Assembly (NCBI RefSeq): GCF_014656055.1
Contig: NZ_BNBR01000001.1
Span: 1,982,117-2,046,116, forward strand
From: Streptomyces griseosporeus
GTDB taxonomy: Bacteria; Actinomycetota; Actinomycetes; Streptomycetales; Streptomycetaceae
Direction of reading: 5' to 3'
Length of the DNA: 64,000 nucleotides
Part shown: one piece after another, positions 63,381 to 64,000 of the stretch
How positions within the stretch are numbered: position 1 is the first letter of the stretch
Layout of the letters: each line of letters starts with the position of its first letter
Translations under genes and position numbers: made by a program
Notes under the pieces: generated by a model
What the model was told of the DNA's origin: nothing
The model's input: only the letters and a program-made list of their open reading frames with translations
Database searches by the model: none

Positions 63381-63620
63381 ATGGGCGTTTTCGCGAAACT
63401 TTTCCGGAGGCCGCAGGCGACGGAGGAGACGCCGGCCGCCGAGCAACCGGCCGGTTCCCCCGAGGAGGGTGCGCAGCCGGACGGCACGGAAGGCGCCGCG
63501 CAGGCGCCGGACGAGGCGGGGAAGGGGGCCGAGGCGGCTCAGGAGGCCACGGAGATCCCCCAGCAGCAGTCCGCCGAGAAGGCGGCCGACAGCCAGACCG
63601 GTGAGGGCGCCCGCAGCTGA
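63381..63620 (+). CDS. small acidic protein, 79 aa
   Basis: ATG at 63381. The first ten residues (MGVFAKLFRR) are amphipathic and basic; the rest is disordered, rich in Glu, Ala, Pro and Gln. It shares this layout with the adjacent MT0933-like protein and may be a membrane-surface or partner protein. I know no function. The RBS is weak and AT-rich. It lies 40 bp before the next gene, so probably co-transcribed. Confidence 0.6.
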   Translation: MGVFAKLFRRPQATEETPAAEQPAGSPEEGAQPDGTEGAAQAPDEAGKGAEAAQEATEIPQQQSAEKAADSQTGEGARS

Positions 63621-63660
63621 CGGCCCGCCGGCCGGAGCCCAGGAAGAGGGAAGGTGACCC

Positions 63661-63945
63661 ATGGGTCTGTTCGACAATCTGAAGGCCAGGCTCGCCCCGG
63701 CCAAGGACACGGCCAAGGAGAAGGTCTCGGGCCTCGCGCAGCAGCACGGGGACAAGATCACCCACGGTCTGGACAAGGCCGCGAAGGTCGTCGACGAGAA
63801 GACCAAGGGCAAGTACAGCGGCAGGATCCAGACGGGCACCGGCAAGGCGAAGGGCGCCATGGACCGGCTCGCGCACAAGAGCGGGCCGGGAGCGGGCGAC
63901 GACACCTTCACACCGCCGGAGGGTCCTCCTCCCCCGGCCTCCTGA
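63661..63945 (+). CDS. MT0933-like antitoxin-family protein, 94 aa
   Basis: ATG after GGAAGAGGGAAGG-type RBS. The N-terminus MGLFDNLKAR and the repeated KDTAKEKV, DKITHGLDKAAKVVDEKTKGKYS pattern fit the Rv0909/MT0933 family, named antitoxin from mycobacterial data. No toxin gene is visible downstream within the window. In streptomycetes these are common, small, highly charged helical proteins that may instead be structural or stress-related. Confidence 0.7.
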   Translation: MGLFDNLKARLAPAKDTAKEKVSGLAQQHGDKITHGLDKAAKVVDEKTKGKYSGRIQTGTGKAKGAMDRLAHKSGPGAGDDTFTPPEGPPPPAS

Positions 63946-64000
63946 GGACCGGGCCGAGGACACCTCGGCACACGGCACACGGATCGGCGGACGGCCGCGC

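Overview
The window is high-GC, gene-dense actinobacterial chromosome, almost certainly Streptomyces. Codon third positions are nearly all G or C. GTG starts, 4-bp ATGA/GTGA overlaps and leaderless starts are common. From memory, gene content and order match, in reverse, the core segment of Streptomyces chromosomes that runs from miaA and dapF through rshA, hflX, lexA, nrdRJ, rnhB and hrdB to parE. I could not check this by alignment. I see no rRNA, tRNA, insertion sequence, prophage or CRISPR array.

Bases 1-15700 are metabolic sensing and transport. After the end of a DUF6082-like gene and two tiny genes come two divergent citrate synthase paralogues, one fused to a DNA-binding domain, around an AT-rich palindromic control region. 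Next are a sucrase/ferredoxin-like gene behind an iron box, a CitA/CitB-type two-component system, an NMT1-type ABC importer with a divergent orphan CitB-type regulator, a symporter with its DUF485 partner, and a NarL-type two-component system with a membrane protein.

Bases 15700-30100 hold essential and structural genes: parE, a small zinc-ribbon protein, a secreted trypsin, hrdB, a GntR/FCD regulator, an unusual fused ABC protein, a Nudix-domain regulator, a glycogen-debranching-type glycosidase and a DUF4192 protein. Bases 30100-41900 hold a RecQ helicase with a phosphoribosyltransferase-like tail, rnhB, a TetR-MFS pair with twin operators, an ADP-ribosylglycohydrolase, a histidine phosphatase, and DUF4937, TerD and DUF2785 proteins.

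Bases 41900-49200 are the DNA-precursor and SOS block: nrdJ, nrdR with phased NrdR-like boxes, lexA with a clear SOS box, and a DinG-like helicase. Bases 49300-53280 form a three-gene NRPS-independent siderophore-type operon in which the aminotransferase-like protein lacks the PLP-binding lysine. Bases 53500-64000 return to core genes: a secreted protease, hflX, an M1 peptidase, rshA with a degenerate synthetase domain, a 25-bp repeat array, dapF, a membrane protein, miaA and two small acidic proteins.

The observations I rate highest are the lysine-less aminotransferase in the minimal siderophore operon, the citrate synthase pair with what looks like an operator inside the enzyme gene, and the RecQ-phosphoribosyltransferase fusion.
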